From Actinobacillus minor NM305 (GTDB lineage: Bacteria; Pseudomonadota; Gammaproteobacteria; Enterobacterales; Pasteurellaceae), in NCBI RefSeq assembly GCF_000175195.1, contig NZ_ACQL01000087.1, positions 1-64,000 on the forward strand: a stretch of 64,000 nt of DNA, read 5' to 3'. The translations under genes were made by a program, and so were the position numbers. Each line of letters opens with the position of its first letter. The first letter of the stretch is position 1. Of this stretch, positions 30,927 to 42,400 are shown in pieces. Under the pieces are notes generated by a model. That model was given only the letters and a program-made list of their open reading frames with translations, ran no database searches and was not told where the DNA came from.

Positions 30927-32219
30927 ATGCAAAAATTACGTTATCCTGTTGATTCAAAACCTCCTTTTGGTTTAACCCTTCTTTTAGCCGCTCAGCACCT
31001 TTTGGCTGCATTAGGCGGTATTATCGCTGTTCCGCTTGTTATCGGAAATGTGTTAAAACTTCCAACGCCAGATACGATTGTCTTGGTCAATGCAGCGTTA
31101 TTGGTTTCAGGGATTGTTACCATTATTCAATGTCGAGGGATTGGTCCGATTGGATTACGTTTACCAAGCGTAATGGGCACAAGTTTTACTTTTGTGGCTG
31201 CGGCACTTGCCATTGGTTTTAGTGAACACGGTGTTGCCGGTATTTTAGGAGCTTCGCTTGTTGGCTCTCTTGTGATGATTATCGGTAGCTTTTTTATGCC
31301 TTATGTGCGTAAATTATTCCCACCGGTTGTTACCGGCGTTGTGGTTATGATGATTGGTCTAAGTCTTATCCCCGTTGCGGTGGATTGGTTTGCCGGTGGT
31401 CAAAAAGGTGATCCACATTATGCTGATCCGGCAAATCTTGCGATGGCAACCTTCGTGCTGATTTTAGTGGTCATTTTAGTGCAATGGGGTAAAGGGATTT
31501 TCTCGGCAGCGGCTATTGTAATTGGTATGATGGTTGGTTATGTTGTTGCATTAGCATTAGGTTGGATTAACTTTGATGCGGTAAAAAATGCGGATTTAGT
31601 GGCAATTCCTCAACCATTGCATTTCGGTTTAGCCTTCCCAATTTCAGGGATTATTGGCATGTCTATTGCTTATTTGGTAACGATTGTGGAATCAAGCGGT
31701 AACTTTTTAGCATTAGGTAATGCAACTCAAACAGAAATTACCGGTAAACATTTACGTGGCGGTGTACTTTGTGATGGTTTAGGTTCTGCTTTAGCGGCGA
31801 TTATGTCCACGACACCATTTTCATCTTTTGCTCAAAATATTGGGGTAATCTCTTTAACCGGTGTGGCAAGTCGCTATGTTGTTACCGTCATGGGCGTATT
31901 ATTAGTGCTTGCTGGAATTTTCCCTTGGTTAGGTGCGTTAATCGTTTCCATTCCTAGCCCGGTATTGGGGGGCACGGGCTTAATGATGTTTGCAATGATC
32001 ATTGCAGCCGGTATTCAAATGCTAGATAAAGTGGAACGTTCTAAACGTAACGGCTTAATTATTGCGATTTCAATTGGCTGTGGTTTAGCGGTAACAACAA
32101 GACCTGAGCTACTTGATAAACTGCCTTCATTCTTTAAAGAAGTCTTTGGCTCAGGGATTACCGTAGGTTCTATCTTAGCTTTAGTTCTTAACCTGGTTTT
32201 ACCTGAAGATAAAGAATAG
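30927..32219 (+). CDS. NCS2 purine permease, probably xanthine/urate:proton symporter
   Basis: A 430-residue membrane protein of the nucleobase-ascorbate transporter (NCS2) family with about 14 membrane segments. The NAT signature appears as QNIGVISLTGVASR, the form seen in xanthine and urate carriers (XanQ, UacT) rather than in uracil carriers, and the substrate-site glutamate is in the VTIVESSGNFLALG region. The PurR box over its promoter supports a purine substrate. The first segment also resembles UraA, so the exact base is inferred. A terminator follows at 32289. Confidence 0.88.
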   Translation: MQKLRYPVDSKPPFGLTLLLAAQHLLAALGGIIAVPLVIGNVLKLPTPDTIVLVNAALLVSGIVTIIQCRGIGPIGLRLPSVMGTSFTFVAAALAIGFSEHGVAGILGASLVGSLVMIIGSFFMPYVRKLFPPVVTGVVVMMIGLSLIPVAVDWFAGGQKGDPHYADPANLAMATFVLILVVILVQWGKGIFSAAAIVIGMMVGYVVALALGWINFDAVKNADLVAIPQPLHFGLAFPISGIIGMSIAYLVTIVESSGNFLALGNATQTEITGKHLRGGVLCDGLGSALAAIMSTTPFSSFAQNIGVISLTGVASRYVVTVMGVLLVLAGIFPWLGALIVSIPSPVLGGTGLMMFAMIIAAGIQMLDKVERSKRNGLIIAISIGCGLAVTTRPELLDKLPSFFKEVFGSGITVGSILALVLNLVLPEDKE

Positions 32220-32288
32220 ATTTATTGGTGTAATTGGGAAAATAGACTTGAAATTGTTTTAGTTAAACCTTATCTTACACCCCAACCG

Positions 32289-32319
32289 AACGCCACGAGA
32301 TTTTACTGGTGGCGTTTTT
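32289..32319 (+). terminator. Terminator of the purine permease gene
   Basis: AACGCCAC and GTGGCGTT form the stem, followed by TTTTT. Confidence 0.85.
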
Positions 32320-32349
32320 ACTTCGATTTACTCAAAATAAGGAAAAATT

Positions 32350-32667
32350 ATGACTTTACAAGTAACTGATGCAACATTCGAACAAGAAGTTTTAAAATCA
32401 GATGTGCCTGTATTATTAGATTTCTGGGCGCCTTGGTGTGGTCCTTGCCGTATGGTTGCGCCAATTTTAGATGAACTTTCAGAAGAATTTGCTGGTCGTG
32501 CTAAAATTGCCAAAGTGAACGTGGATGAAAACCAACAAATCCCAGCGCAATTTGGTATTCGTTCAATCCCAACATTAATTCTTTTCAAAAATGGCCAAGT
32601 GGTAGCAACCCAAGTTGGTGCATTACCAAAATCACAACTTGCTGCTTTTGTTGAGCAAGCACTTTAA
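32350..32667 (+). CDS. trxA: Thioredoxin 1
   Basis: Cytoplasmic protein-disulfide reductant recycled by thioredoxin reductase. The 105 residues have the active site WCGPC (Cys30, Cys33) in [17 protein letters not shown], the cis-proline loop [12 protein letters not shown] and the usual thioredoxin length. AAGGAAAA lies before the ATG. It stands as a single unit between two terminators. Confidence 0.96.
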   Translation: MTLQVTDATFEQEVLKSDVPVLLDFWAPWCGPCRMVAPILDELSEEFAGRAKIAKVNVDENQQIPAQFGIRSIPTLILFKNGQVVATQVGALPKSQLAAFVEQAL

Positions 32668-32674
32668 TTTTGTT

Positions 32675-32703
32675 AAGCCTTGTATTTTATACAAGGCTTT
32701 TTT
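32675..32703 (+). terminator. Terminator of trxA
   Basis: AAGCCTTGTAT-TTT-ATACAAGGCTT with a T run to 32703. Confidence 0.9.
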
Positions 32704-32789
32704 GCAAAAGATACCTAAAATCTATCCGCTTACATCACTTCTGAAATCTGCTAAAATAGCCCCATTTTCTTTTTAAACGCATTATATTT

Positions 32790-34733
32790 ATGGCATTACT
32801 AAACCTTTCAAACGCCTATTTAGGCTTTGGCGATCATCCGCTTTTAGATCATACTGAATTACATATTGAACCCAATGAACGAGTGTGTTTAGTGGGGCGT
32901 AACGGAGCCGGGAAATCCACACTAATGAAGGTATTAGCCGGCGAAGTTCAATTAGATGATGGGAAATTAATCTTTGAAAAAGATATTGTCGTTACTCGTT
33001 TAGAACAAGATCCACCTCGTCATATTCAAGAAACCGTGTTTGATTATGTAGCAGAAGGCATTGCGCATTTAAGTGATTTATTAAAGCAATATCATCATAT
33101 TTCGCAACAAATGCAAACGGATTATAGCGATGAATTGATGGCAAAACTTTCAGCGGTGCAAAGTCAGTTAGAGCATAACGATGGCTGGCAGTTTGAGAAC
33201 CGTATTCAAGATACGTTGAAATTATTGGAGCTCGATCCGGATAAACGTTTATGTGAATTATCCGGTGGTTGGGTTCGCCGAGCAGCATTAGCTCGTGCGT
33301 TGGTGGCAGATCCCGATATTCTCTTATTAGATGAGCCGACCAACCATTTAGACGTAGAAGCAATCACGTGGTTAGAGGATTTATTACTCAATTTTAAAGG
33401 TTCGATCATCTTTATTTCGCACGACCGTTCGTTTATTCGCAAAATGGCAACCCGTATCGTGGACTTAGATCGTGGTAAATTGGTCTCTTATCCGGGAAAT
33501 TACGATCTTTATTTAGAAACGAAAGCGGAAGAATTAAGGGTAGAGGCGCTACAAAATGAGCTATTCGATAAGAAACTTGCTCAAGAAGAAGTTTGGATCC
33601 GTCAAGGGATTAAAGCTCGCCGAACCCGTAACGAAGGGCGTGTACGTGCGCTGAAAAAATTACGTGAAGAACGCCGAAATCGCCGAGAGGTTCAGGGAAC
33701 CGCTAAAATTCAGCTCGATACCACAGCTCGTTCAGGCAAGATCGTCTTTGAAGTCGAAAATGCAAGTTATGAAATTGAAGGTAAAACCTTATTGAAAAAC
33801 TTTTCTACGACCATTCAGCGAGGCGATAAAATTGCGCTCGTGGGTGCTAATGGTTGTGGAAAAACAACGTTTATCAAATTGTTACTTGGCGAACTTCAAC
33901 CTACCTCAGGCTCAATTCGTTGTGGGACAAAACTAGAAGTCGCTTATTTTGACCAATACCGTGCAGAACTGGATTTAGAAAAAACAGTAATGGATAATGT
34001 GGCGGATGGTAAGCAAGATATTGAAGTAAATGGCGTTAAACGCCATGTGTTAGGTTACTTGCAAGATTTCTTATTTCCGCCTAAACGTGCGATGACGCCC
34101 GTTAAAGCATTATCTGGGGGCGAACGTAACCGCTTATTATTAGCGAAATTATTGCTAAAACCGAATAACTTGTTAATTCTGGACGAACCAACCAATGATT
34201 TAGATGTGGAAACGCTGGAATTATTGGAGGAGTTACTCGCGGATTATCAGGGAACTTTGTTAATTGTTAGCCACGACCGTCAATTTATTGATAATACCGT
34301 TGAGGAATGTTATTTCTTTGAAGGAAACGGCGTACTGAATAAATATATTGGTGGTTATTTCGATGCGAAACAGCAGCAAGAAAACTACCATGCGACATTG
34401 GCAGCGGCTTCGCAAAATGTGAAGAAAAATGAACCGCTTGCAAAAGAAGAAGCCGTAAAAAAAGAAGCAGTTAAAGAGAAGCCTAAAACTGATAAGAAAG
34501 TGAAGCTCTCTTATAAAGATCAACGAGAACTGGAAGAACTCCCTGCTAAAATGGAAGCGCTAGAGGCAGAGATTGAGCTTTTACAAACCGAAGTGAATAG
34601 TGCAGATTTCTTCACGAAAGACACCGCTTATACACAAGGGCAACTACAAAAATTAGCCGAAGCAGAACAGGCTCTTGAACATGCTTTTGAGCGTTGGGAA
34701 ACCTTAGAAAACATTAAAGCAGGTAATGCTTAA
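32790..34733 (+). CDS. uup: ABC-F ATPase Uup
   Basis: Soluble twin-ABC protein of the ABC-F family, which acts at ribosomes or in suppressing transposon precise excision; it has no membrane part. The 647 residues contain ABC1 (Walker A GRNGAGKST at about 36-44, signature LSGGW), the interdomain linker, ABC2 (GANGCGKTT, LSGGERNR, LLILDEPTNDLDVE) and the Uup-specific C-terminal coiled coil (LEELPAKMEALEAEIELLQTE). That tail distinguishes it from EttA, YheS and YbiT. The ribosome site is weak. Confidence 0.93.
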   Translation: MALLNLSNAYLGFGDHPLLDHTELHIEPNERVCLVGRNGAGKSTLMKVLAGEVQLDDGKLIFEKDIVVTRLEQDPPRHIQETVFDYVAEGIAHLSDLLKQYHHISQQMQTDYSDELMAKLSAVQSQLEHNDGWQFENRIQDTLKLLELDPDKRLCELSGGWVRRAALARALVADPDILLLDEPTNHLDVEAITWLEDLLLNFKGSIIFISHDRSFIRKMATRIVDLDRGKLVSYPGNYDLYLETKAEELRVEALQNELFDKKLAQEEVWIRQGIKARRTRNEGRVRALKKLREERRNRREVQGTAKIQLDTTARSGKIVFEVENASYEIEGKTLLKNFSTTIQRGDKIALVGANGCGKTTFIKLLLGELQPTSGSIRCGTKLEVAYFDQYRAELDLEKTVMDNVADGKQDIEVNGVKRHVLGYLQDFLFPPKRAMTPVKALSGGERNRLLLAKLLLKPNNLLILDEPTNDLDVETLELLEELLADYQGTLLIVSHDRQFIDNTVEECYFFEGNGVLNKYIGGYFDAKQQQENYHATLAAASQNVKKNEPLAKEEAVKKEAVKEKPKTDKKVKLSYKDQRELEELPAKMEALEAEIELLQTEVNSADFFTKDTAYTQGQLQKLAEAEQALEHAFERWETLENIKAGNA

Positions 34734-34735
34734 AC

Positions 34736-34773
34736 AAAAACACCGTTAGGAGAAAAACTAACGGTGTTTTTTT
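34736..34773. terminator. Bidirectional terminator between uup and dxr
   Basis: CACCGTTAG (34741-34749) and CTAACGGTG (34758-34766) with T7 downstream on the plus side and A/T-rich flank on the other; the two genes converge here. Confidence 0.85.
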
Positions 34774-34775
34774 AT

Positions 34776-35966
34776 TTATTGCTGTAAGATCGCTTGTTTT
34801 GCAAGTTCTCTCGCAAGTTTATCAATATGCAGCACATCGGCAATTTCACGAATGGCAATTGGCGCAATGTTTTCTACAACGGTGCGGTTGATATGCACAA
34901 TATCGGTAAAACGAATTTGCTCGTTAAGGAAGGCTTCTACGGCGATTTCGTTAGCCGCATTCATCGCAGTGGTCGCATATTGCCCTTCAGCAAAAGCATC
35001 AATCGCTAATTTTAAATTTGGATAGCGGGCAAAGTCAGGTTCAATAAAGGTTAATTCTTTTAATTTAAAGAAATCCAATGGCGCAACGCCAGCATGGATA
35101 CGGTTTGGGTAAGCCATGGTATGTGCGATTGGCGTACACATATCAGGATTGCCCATTTGCGCAATTACTGAACCGTCAATATAACGTACCATTGAGTGAA
35201 TAATCGATTGAGGATGGATGATGATTTCCATCTCTTCAGCCGAAGCATTAAATAGCCAGCGTGCTTCAATGTACTCTAAGCCTTTATTCATCATTGTGGC
35301 AGAATCGACAGAGATTTTTCTACCCATAGACCAGTTAGGATGAGCAACAGCCTGAGCCGGGGTAATGGTTGCAAATTCTTCCAACGGTTTGGTTCGGAAA
35401 GGTCCGCCTGAACCGGTTAGAATAATTTTACTCACGCCAAGTTCTGATAAAGGACAAAAGCCAACTTTGTGTTGCGCTTCTACCGGTAGCGATTGGAAAA
35501 TCGCATTGTGTTCGCTATCAACTGGCAAAAGTTGTGCACCTGATTTTTTTGCTTCATCAATAAAAATTTGCCCGCAGGTTACTAGAGATTCTTTATTGGC
35601 AAGTAGGACTTTTTTACCTGCTTTCACCGCTGAAAGTGTTGGTAATAAACCTGCCGCCCCGACAATTGCTGCCATTACCATATCTACTTCAGGGTGAGCA
35701 GAGAGTTCGCAGATGGCTTTTTGTCCGGCAAGCACTTCGGTTTTCACATTTAATTGTGCCAGATGATTTTTTAATTCATAAGCTGCATTTTCATCATCTA
35801 AAGCCGCAAATTGAGGCTGAAATAATAAGCATTGTGCAGCCATCAATTCCACATTTTTTCCGCCAACAAGCGCAAAAATTTGGTATTGATCAGCATTTTT
35901 TTCAATAACAGAGAGGGTACTTTTTCCTATAGATCCTGTTGAACCTAAAATGACAATTTTTTTCAT
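34776..35966 (-). CDS. dxr: 1-Deoxy-D-xylulose 5-phosphate reductoisomerase
   Basis: Second step of the MEP isoprenoid pathway: NADPH-dependent rearrangement of DXP to MEP. The 396 residues show the Rossmann start [13 protein letters not shown], the [12 protein letters not shown] motif, the [13 protein letters not shown] metal site and the [20 protein letters not shown] region with the catalytic flexible loop. The length matches the family. In E. coli dxr is followed by uppS-cdsA; here it converges on uup and is alone. Confidence 0.96.
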   Translation of the reverse strand: MKKIVILGSTGSIGKSTLSVIEKNADQYQIFALVGGKNVELMAAQCLLFQPQFAALDDENAAYELKNHLAQLNVKTEVLAGQKAICELSAHPEVDMVMAAIVGAAGLLPTLSAVKAGKKVLLANKESLVTCGQIFIDEAKKSGAQLLPVDSEHNAIFQSLPVEAQHKVGFCPLSELGVSKIILTGSGGPFRTKPLEEFATITPAQAVAHPNWSMGRKISVDSATMMNKGLEYIEARWLFNASAEEMEIIIHPQSIIHSMVRYIDGSVIAQMGNPDMCTPIAHTMAYPNRIHAGVAPLDFFKLKELTFIEPDFARYPNLKLAIDAFAEGQYATTAMNAANEIAVEAFLNEQIRFTDIVHINRTVVENIAPIAIREIADVLHIDKLARELAKQAILQQ

Positions 35967-36012
35967 CGTAAACTATCCTAAATAAATCGTTAATTCATTT
36001 TAGCATAAATTA

Positions 36013-36041
36013 AAGGGCTGTGGATTATTCCACAGCCCTTA
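36013..36041 (-). terminator. Terminator of the small lipoprotein gene
   Basis: AAGGGCTGTGG and CCACAGCCCTT form an 11-bp stem around a 6-nt loop; TTAATTTA follows on the minus strand. Confidence 0.75.
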
Positions 36042-36046
36042 GATCA

Positions 36047-36361
36047 TTAGTACCAATAGCCCGTACCTAGCCTTGTGCCAATACCATAATGATGGTGTCT
36101 ATGCCCCCAGCCATAACCAACACCCACAGAAGGGTAAATGGCAGCAGGTGCTCGCTGATAAACCACTTTAGGTTTATGATCGCTTTGGTTAAGCGGTTCA
36201 TTATTAGATGGATTGTTTTTATCAACGGTATTTCCACTTGTAATACGTTGCTGATATTCTTGAACGGCTTTCATATCTAATGGAACCGTGCTTTGTTGCT
36301 GTGGTGTAGAACAGGCAACGACTAAAAAAGGTGCTAAATAGAGAATAAATTTTTTCATCAT
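36047..36361 (-). CDS. Small predicted lipoprotein, Gly/His/Tyr-rich C terminus
   Basis: A 104-residue protein with a lipoprotein signal: MMKKFILYLAPFLVVACS, lipobox VVAC, mature start at Cys17. After a polar Gln/Asn-rich stretch it ends in a Gly/His/Tyr segment (VGVGYGWGHRHHHYGIGT...). The second residue of the mature protein is Ser, which predicts outer-membrane sorting. I recognise no family; the histidine cluster could bind metal, but this is a guess. TAAGGAAATATG supplies a ribosome site. It is a single gene with its own terminator. Confidence 0.78.
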   Translation of the reverse strand: MMKKFILYLAPFLVVACSTPQQQSTVPLDMKAVQEYQQRITSGNTVDKNNPSNNEPLNQSDHKPKVVYQRAPAAIYPSVGVGYGWGHRHHHYGIGTRLGTGYWY

Positions 36362-36445
36362 ATTTCCTTATGGTAAAAAAGTGTTTAAATTAGACCGCTT
36401 GTTTTTAAGAATTATCCCTTTTATTTAAAATAATTTCTTTAGGAT

Positions 36446-36472
36446 ATAAAAAAGGACGCCCGAAAGCGTCCT
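36446..36472 (-). terminator. Terminator of infC-rpmI-rplT
   Basis: AGGACGC-TTTCGG-GCGTCCT followed by TTTTTT on the minus strand. Confidence 0.9.
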
Positions 36473-36491
36473 ATTTATCTATTCTTTAAAA

Positions 36492-36863
<372 letters not shown>

Positions 36864-36936
36864 TTAAGCGTAAATTAACGCTTTTACATTTATTAAACTA
36901 AAAATTAACTAATCGTACGTTATGCTTAATTTACGC

Positions 36937-37134
36937 TTATGCGTATGGTAAGCATGCTACTACTAAAACTTGGTCTGCTTTCGCTACCATTGATTTGTGA
37001 CGTAAGTGACGTTTACGTTTAGTTGTTTTCTTAGTCAAAATGTGACGTAAGTGAGATTGTTTACGTTTGAAACCGCCTGAAGCTGTTTTTTTGAAACGCT
37101 TCGCAGCACCACGTACTGTTTTAATTTTAGGCAT
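36937..37134 (-). CDS. rpmI: 50S ribosomal protein L35
   Basis: A 65-residue basic ribosomal protein ([17 protein letters not shown]...), middle gene of the infC-rpmI-rplT operon. The C terminus (VVACLPYA) matches the family. Translation is probably controlled by L20 through the long infC-rpmI spacer (101 bp). Confidence 0.97.
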
Positions 37135-37235
37135 TGTTAAAATAACTCCGCATTGTTTATGTTAATAACCAGTAATTAGGCGAATATTGTTGCCAATATT
37201 ACTTGGAAGCACTAATTACATCTCAAGGTAATGGA

Positions 37236-37775
37236 CTATTTCTTTTTAGGAGCTAGAACCATTACAACTTGGCGACCTTCGAGTTTGCCTGGAGCAGACT
37301 CTACTACGGCAATGTCTGCTAAATCGTTTTTAACACGTTCTAGCACGTCCATACCAATTTCTTGGTGAGCCATTTCACGTCCACGGAAGCGAACAGTGAT
37401 TTTGGCTTTGTCGCCATCTTCCAAAAAGCGAATCAGGCTGCGTAGTTTTACCTGATAGTCACCTTCGTCTGTACCCGGACGGAATTTAATTTCCTTCACT
37501 TGTACAACTTTCTGCTTTTTCTTCTGCTCTTTTGCAGCTTTTTCTTTTTCGTAGATGAACTTACCGTAGTTCATAATACGGCAAACCGGTGGTTCAGCAT
37601 TTGGGCTAATTTCAACTAAGTCTAACTCAGCTTCTTCAGCTTTTGCTAATGCTTCTTGAATTGATACGATACCAAGTTGTTCACCATCTTGATCAGTTAA
37701 GCGAACTTCTTTCACGCGGATTTCTTCGTTAAGACGATGCGCGCGATTTGTCTGAACACGTTTTACAGGTTTAAT
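37236..37775 (-). CDS. infC: Translation initiation factor IF-3 (AUU start)
   Basis: Prevents subunit association and checks the initiation codon. The protein is 179 residues when read from ATT at 37775: [19 protein letters not shown], then [20 protein letters not shown] is correctly spaced 8 nt before this ATT. The only conventional starts would begin 20 codons later and cut off the conserved N-terminal segment, which aligns codon by codon with E. coli IF-3, also AUU-initiated. AUU allows IF-3 to limit its own synthesis. First gene of infC-rpmI-rplT; the neighbouring thrS of E. coli is not here. Confidence 0.93.
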   Translation of the reverse strand: MKPVKRVQTNRAHRLNEEIRVKEVRLTDQDGEQLGIVSIQEALAKAEEAELDLVEISPNAEPPVCRIMNYGKFIYEKEKAAKEQKKKQKVVQVKEIKFRPGTDEGDYQVKLRSLIRFLEDGDKAKITVRFRGREMAHQEIGMDVLERVKNDLADIAVVESAPGKLEGRQVVMVLAPKKK

Positions 37776-37787
37776 AGTATTATTCCT
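37773..37787 (-). promoter_or_regulatory. infC ribosome site and AUU initiation codon
   Basis: On the minus strand, GAGGAATAATACTATT: Shine-Dalgarno GAGGA, spacer, then ATT as start. No ATG, GTG or TTG is available in frame until 20 codons later, which is strong support for the unusual start. Confidence 0.88.
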
Positions 37788-38019
37788 CTAGTTAGTTTTA
37801 TACGAATATTCTGCCGAGCAGATTTCCATTATTAGCTTGTCTTAAAAAAGACAAAATCGGGCGGATTCTAACGGATTTTAATTGATTATGCAATAGACAA
37901 TACACAAACAGAGGCATTTAAACTAAAGAATCTGTGTTTAGGCTAGTTGTTTTGCTCTTTGATAAAGGATTTCGCGCAAAAGCTGGGGTATAATAGCGTA
38001 TTATTTTTTGAGGTTTTTT

Positions 38020-39411
38020 ATGAATTTACAGTGGCAAAGATATCCCCAAAATGCCCATCGATTATTTAAATTGACGGTTCCTATTTTTATTTCTCAATTA
38101 TCCGCTTCAGGTATGGGGTTGGCGGATATCGTGATGGCAGGATTAGTGAGCGATGATGATGTTTCTGCAATAGCGGTCAGTAACTCTATCTATTTCCCGT
38201 TATTTTTATTTGTCTTAGGCTTATTAAATGCTATTACACCTACCGTTTCTTATTTAAATGGCTCAAATCAGCGGCATTTAATTGCGCATCAAATTCGTCA
38301 AGGTTTTTGGCTGGTTTTAGCATTATCTGCGCCGCTGATTATCATCTTTTTAAATAGCAATCTGATTTTAGATTATATGCAAACGCCGGCTTCATTTTCG
38401 CTGAAATCACAACAGTATTTAGCGATTATGTCGCTTGGTGTAATCCCAGCATTATTAGCAATCAATCTACGCTGTATGAATGATGGTTTATCAAATCCTG
38501 CGCCTGCAATGCGTATTACATTTTTCGGGTTATTACTCAATATTCCTCTTAACTATATTTTTATTTTCGGGAAGTTAGGTATGCCGGAAATGGGGGCTGT
38601 TGGGTGTGGTGTGGCAACGGTAATTGTTAATTGGGTTATGTTCTTGTTGATGTTGCATTATAGTTACACTCATAAATCTCAACGAGATATTGGTTTATTT
38701 AACCAATGGTTTGAAAAACCAAGCGGTCAAACTTTATTAAAAATTTGCAAATTGGGCTTACCTATCGGTTTTGCGACTTTTACGGAAGTGATGTTATTTT
38801 CGACCTCATCATTGTTGCTTTCGCCATTAGGTGCGCAAGTTGTGGCGAGTCATCAAGCTGCATTACAAACCAGTTCAATCTTTTTTATGATTCCAATGTC
38901 TTTTAGTATTGCGACAACGATTGTTATTGGGCAAACACTTGGGCAAAAATTGGTTGAGGAAGCAAAAGTATTGAGTTATCACGCGTTACTCACCGGGTTT
39001 ATATTCGCCATTCTGGCAGCTATTGTGATCATTCTCTTTAATCAACTGATTCCTTTAGCCTTTACCCGTGATACGTTATCAATTTCTATTGCAGCACATT
39101 TATTGCTATTTGCAGCGGTTTATCAAATTCCTGATGCTTTACAGGCAGTCGCTAACGGTATATTAAGAGGTTATAAACATACAAAACCGATTTTATTTGT
39201 AACATTATTTTGTTATTGGATTGTCGGCATGCCTTTAGGTTTTATCCTTGCTCGAACTAACTGGTTAGTAGAACCTATGGCAGCTGCAGGTTTTTGGTTT
39301 ACTTTCTGTGTCTGTTTAAGTTTAGCGAGTGGATTATTGATCTGGCAAATGGTAAAAATTCATCGTATTCCGGCAGAACAGTTGATTCGAAAATTAGAAA
39401 AAATTAAATAA
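38020..39411 (+). CDS. norM: MATE family multidrug efflux pump (NorM/MdtK type)
   Basis: Cation-coupled exporter with 12 membrane helices in 463 residues. The N-terminal RLFKLTVPIFISQLSASGMGLADIVMAG and the repeated half after residue 240 are characteristic of the NorM branch. The start is the ATG at 38020 with GAGG 6 nt upstream; an in-frame TTG four codons earlier is less likely. A TATAAT lies at 37989-37994. It is divergent from infC. Substrates in relatives are fluoroquinolones and cationic dyes; here this is inferred. Confidence 0.9.
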   Translation: MNLQWQRYPQNAHRLFKLTVPIFISQLSASGMGLADIVMAGLVSDDDVSAIAVSNSIYFPLFLFVLGLLNAITPTVSYLNGSNQRHLIAHQIRQGFWLVLALSAPLIIIFLNSNLILDYMQTPASFSLKSQQYLAIMSLGVIPALLAINLRCMNDGLSNPAPAMRITFFGLLLNIPLNYIFIFGKLGMPEMGAVGCGVATVIVNWVMFLLMLHYSYTHKSQRDIGLFNQWFEKPSGQTLLKICKLGLPIGFATFTEVMLFSTSSLLLSPLGAQVVASHQAALQTSSIFFMIPMSFSIATTIVIGQTLGQKLVEEAKVLSYHALLTGFIFAILAAIVIILFNQLIPLAFTRDTLSISIAAHLLLFAAVYQIPDALQAVANGILRGYKHTKPILFVTLFCYWIVGMPLGFILARTNWLVEPMAAAGFWFTFCVCLSLASGLLIWQMVKIHRIPAEQLIRKLEKIK

Positions 39412-39444
39412 GATTAAGGTAACAAAACTTTAGGTAACACAATT

Positions 39445-42400
39445 ATGAAAACGCTCGATCCTATTACGCTTCCATTAAATTGTTCAAGTCTTATTGAAGC
39501 CTCGGCAGGTACGGGGAAAACGCATACGATTAAGAACCTATACTTACGTTTATTGCTTGGGTTAGGGCATGATAAAAGTGCTTTTCAGCCTTTAACGGTG
39601 GCTCAAATTTTAGTGGTTACCTTTACAAAAGCAGCAACGGAGGAGTTGAGAGAGCGTATTCGAGAAAATATTCAAGCGTGTTACACATTTTTTCAAGAGA
39701 GATTGTCAGGGGAAGAGACTAAATCTGATGATTTTTTTGAGCAACTGTTTGAGCAAGTAGAAAATAAAGAAGAAGCCTTGTTACGTTTGCGCATAGCCGA
39801 ACGAGAGATTGATCTTGCAAGCGTGTTTACTATCCATAGCTTTTGCCAAAAAATGTTATTCCAGTTTGCTTTTGATTCAGGTGTGCGTTTTGATATTGAA
39901 CTTAAAGCCGAGCAAAGTGAATTGATGCTGAAGTTAGCCCAAGAGGTTTGGCGTGAACAATTTTACCCTATGGGGTTAAAAGAAACACAAATTGTCGCTC
40001 AAGAATTAAAGGCGCCTCAAGAGGCATTAAAACAGATCAGAAGTTATTTAAATGATGCCCTTCCTGAATTAAGTCAGCAACAGCAGCTTTTTTCTCAACC
40101 AATTTCTGAGTATTTAAATGAATATCAACGCTTTTTTACAGAGTTAAAAGATTATTGGCGTGAATATCGTGCTGATATTGTGACACCAATTCAAAATGAG
40201 CTTGAAAAGAAATATAAAACAGGTGAGAAAAAAGCGCTGAGTCGTCAAAGTTATAAGAAGAATTTGGTTGAAAATTGGATTAAAGCAGTAGACCAATGGG
40301 TTGCAAGTGATTCATCATCTTTCCCTGCTAATGCTTTCGAACGCTTTTGCCAGCAAATGTTAATAGAAAAAGCAGAAGAGGGGGGAGTACCACTCACTTC
40401 ACCACATTTTGCAAAAAATCAGGCATTTTTAACCGCTTATCAAACTCAATTTGATGGCAAAATTAAACCTGTATTGCTTTACCATTTTCTGCTTTCTTTA
40501 CGGGAAAAAATTGCGGAACATCAGGCGCAGTATGCGGAGCGTGGCTTTGATGATTTATTAAAAATGTTAAACCAAGCCTTAAAAGGAGAACGAGGCGAGC
40601 AGCTTGCGGCACAAATTCGAGCTCAATTTCCTTTTGCGATGATCGATGAGTTCCAAGACACAGATAAAACGCAATATGATATCTTCCGTCAGATTTTTAT
40701 GTCTGAGAAGGCGGAAAATCAGGGATTTATTATGATTGGCGACCCAAAACAATCGATTTATAAATTCCGTGGAGCCGATATTTTTACTTATCTTGAAGCC
40801 GCAAATCAAGCGAAAGAAAAACGGACGTTATCGAAAAACTGGCGCTCCTTCCCCGAAGTGGTAGAGAGTGTTAATCAGTTATTTTCTTTCCCTCAACATA
40901 CGGAAGCATCACCATTTTTACACCAAGATATTCACTTCCAACCCGTGAGTGCGAAGGAGTTTGAATTTCAACTGATGGGCAGCGAGCACGTTGTTTGCTA
41001 TTTACAAACAGAATTTGATGAGGAGCAAGCGGCAGAGCATTGTGCCACCCAAATTCAGCTTCAACTTAAAGCAATGCAAGAAAAGAACTTTGGGGTTGTG
41101 GGGCTAAATGATTCTTCAAAAAATATTTTTCAAGCGAAAGATATTGCGGTATTGGTTCGTTCACGAAATCAAGCTTCATTAGTCAAAAATGCATTAGCAC
41201 AAAGAGGTGTTAAATCGGTCTTTTTGTCTGAAAAAAGCAGTGTTTATCAAAGTGAAGTAGCTTATGATTTGGCTGTAATTTTGAAGGCATGTTTACATCC
41301 TTATCATCAAAAAACATTACTGAGTGCATTAGGCTCTAATTTATGGGGGCTAACGGCATTCGAGCTTTACGAACTCAAACATGATGAAAGCGTGTGGGAA
41401 AACTATGTGGCGAATTTTGTTGCTTACCAACAACTTTGGCAAAAGCAAGGTGTGCTGGCTATGCTGCATCAGCTCTTCTTGAATGAAGGTATTATTCAAC
41501 GGTTGAAATCAAGAGAAAATGCCGAACGATTGATTACCGACCTTTTTCATCTTGCCGAGCTTTTACAAAGCGGTAGTCATGACGTTGAAAATGAAACGGC
41601 GTTGTTACGTTGGTATGAGCGCCATTTAGAAGATGATGAAGCAAATGATGCCAATACGTTACGTTTAGAAAGCGAAGAAAATTTAGTCAAAATTGTGACC
41701 ATTCATGGCTCAAAAGGGTTACAGTATCCTATCGTTTGGCTTCCTTTTGTGGGGAAAAATAGCTACGAAAACCGAAATGGCGGTTTAGCGACCTATCACG
41801 ATGAAGAAGACCAAAAAAAATGGGATTTCAATGAAAAAGATGAACGTATCCAGCGTTTGAGAAATCAAGCCGAATTTGCGGAAGATTTACGTTTACTTTA
41901 TGTCGCGCTAACTCGTGCTGAACATCAAATGAATTTGATTTTACCGGCGCATTTTGCCAAAGGTTGGAATGCCATGCACTATTTACTCAGTAATGGCGAG
42001 TTAGCATTAGATAATCGAGAAGAAGCGGCTATTTCAACAGAGGATTATATTAAAGCAAAAAATATGCCTTGTAAGATTGAGAATTTGCCGGAGCAACCTC
42101 GTATTGATGATTGGCGAGCTGAAGTAGATCAACAAGAGACACTTTCTGTTCTACCATTTGAACATAGTATTCCCCAAAGAGAGGGACAAATAACCAGTTT
42201 TACGGCATTGTATAGCTATCATGAATGGAAAAAACAATCAAAGGATCACAATGAGGCTGGTTCGCTATTAACGGATTTAGCACAAGATTATGATCAATCT
42301 GTTTCAGTACTTAATCAAACTGATGAATTAGAGCAATTGGATTCAGCATTAAATGCCTACCATTTTCCGCATGGGACTAAAATTGGGAATATGTTGCATC

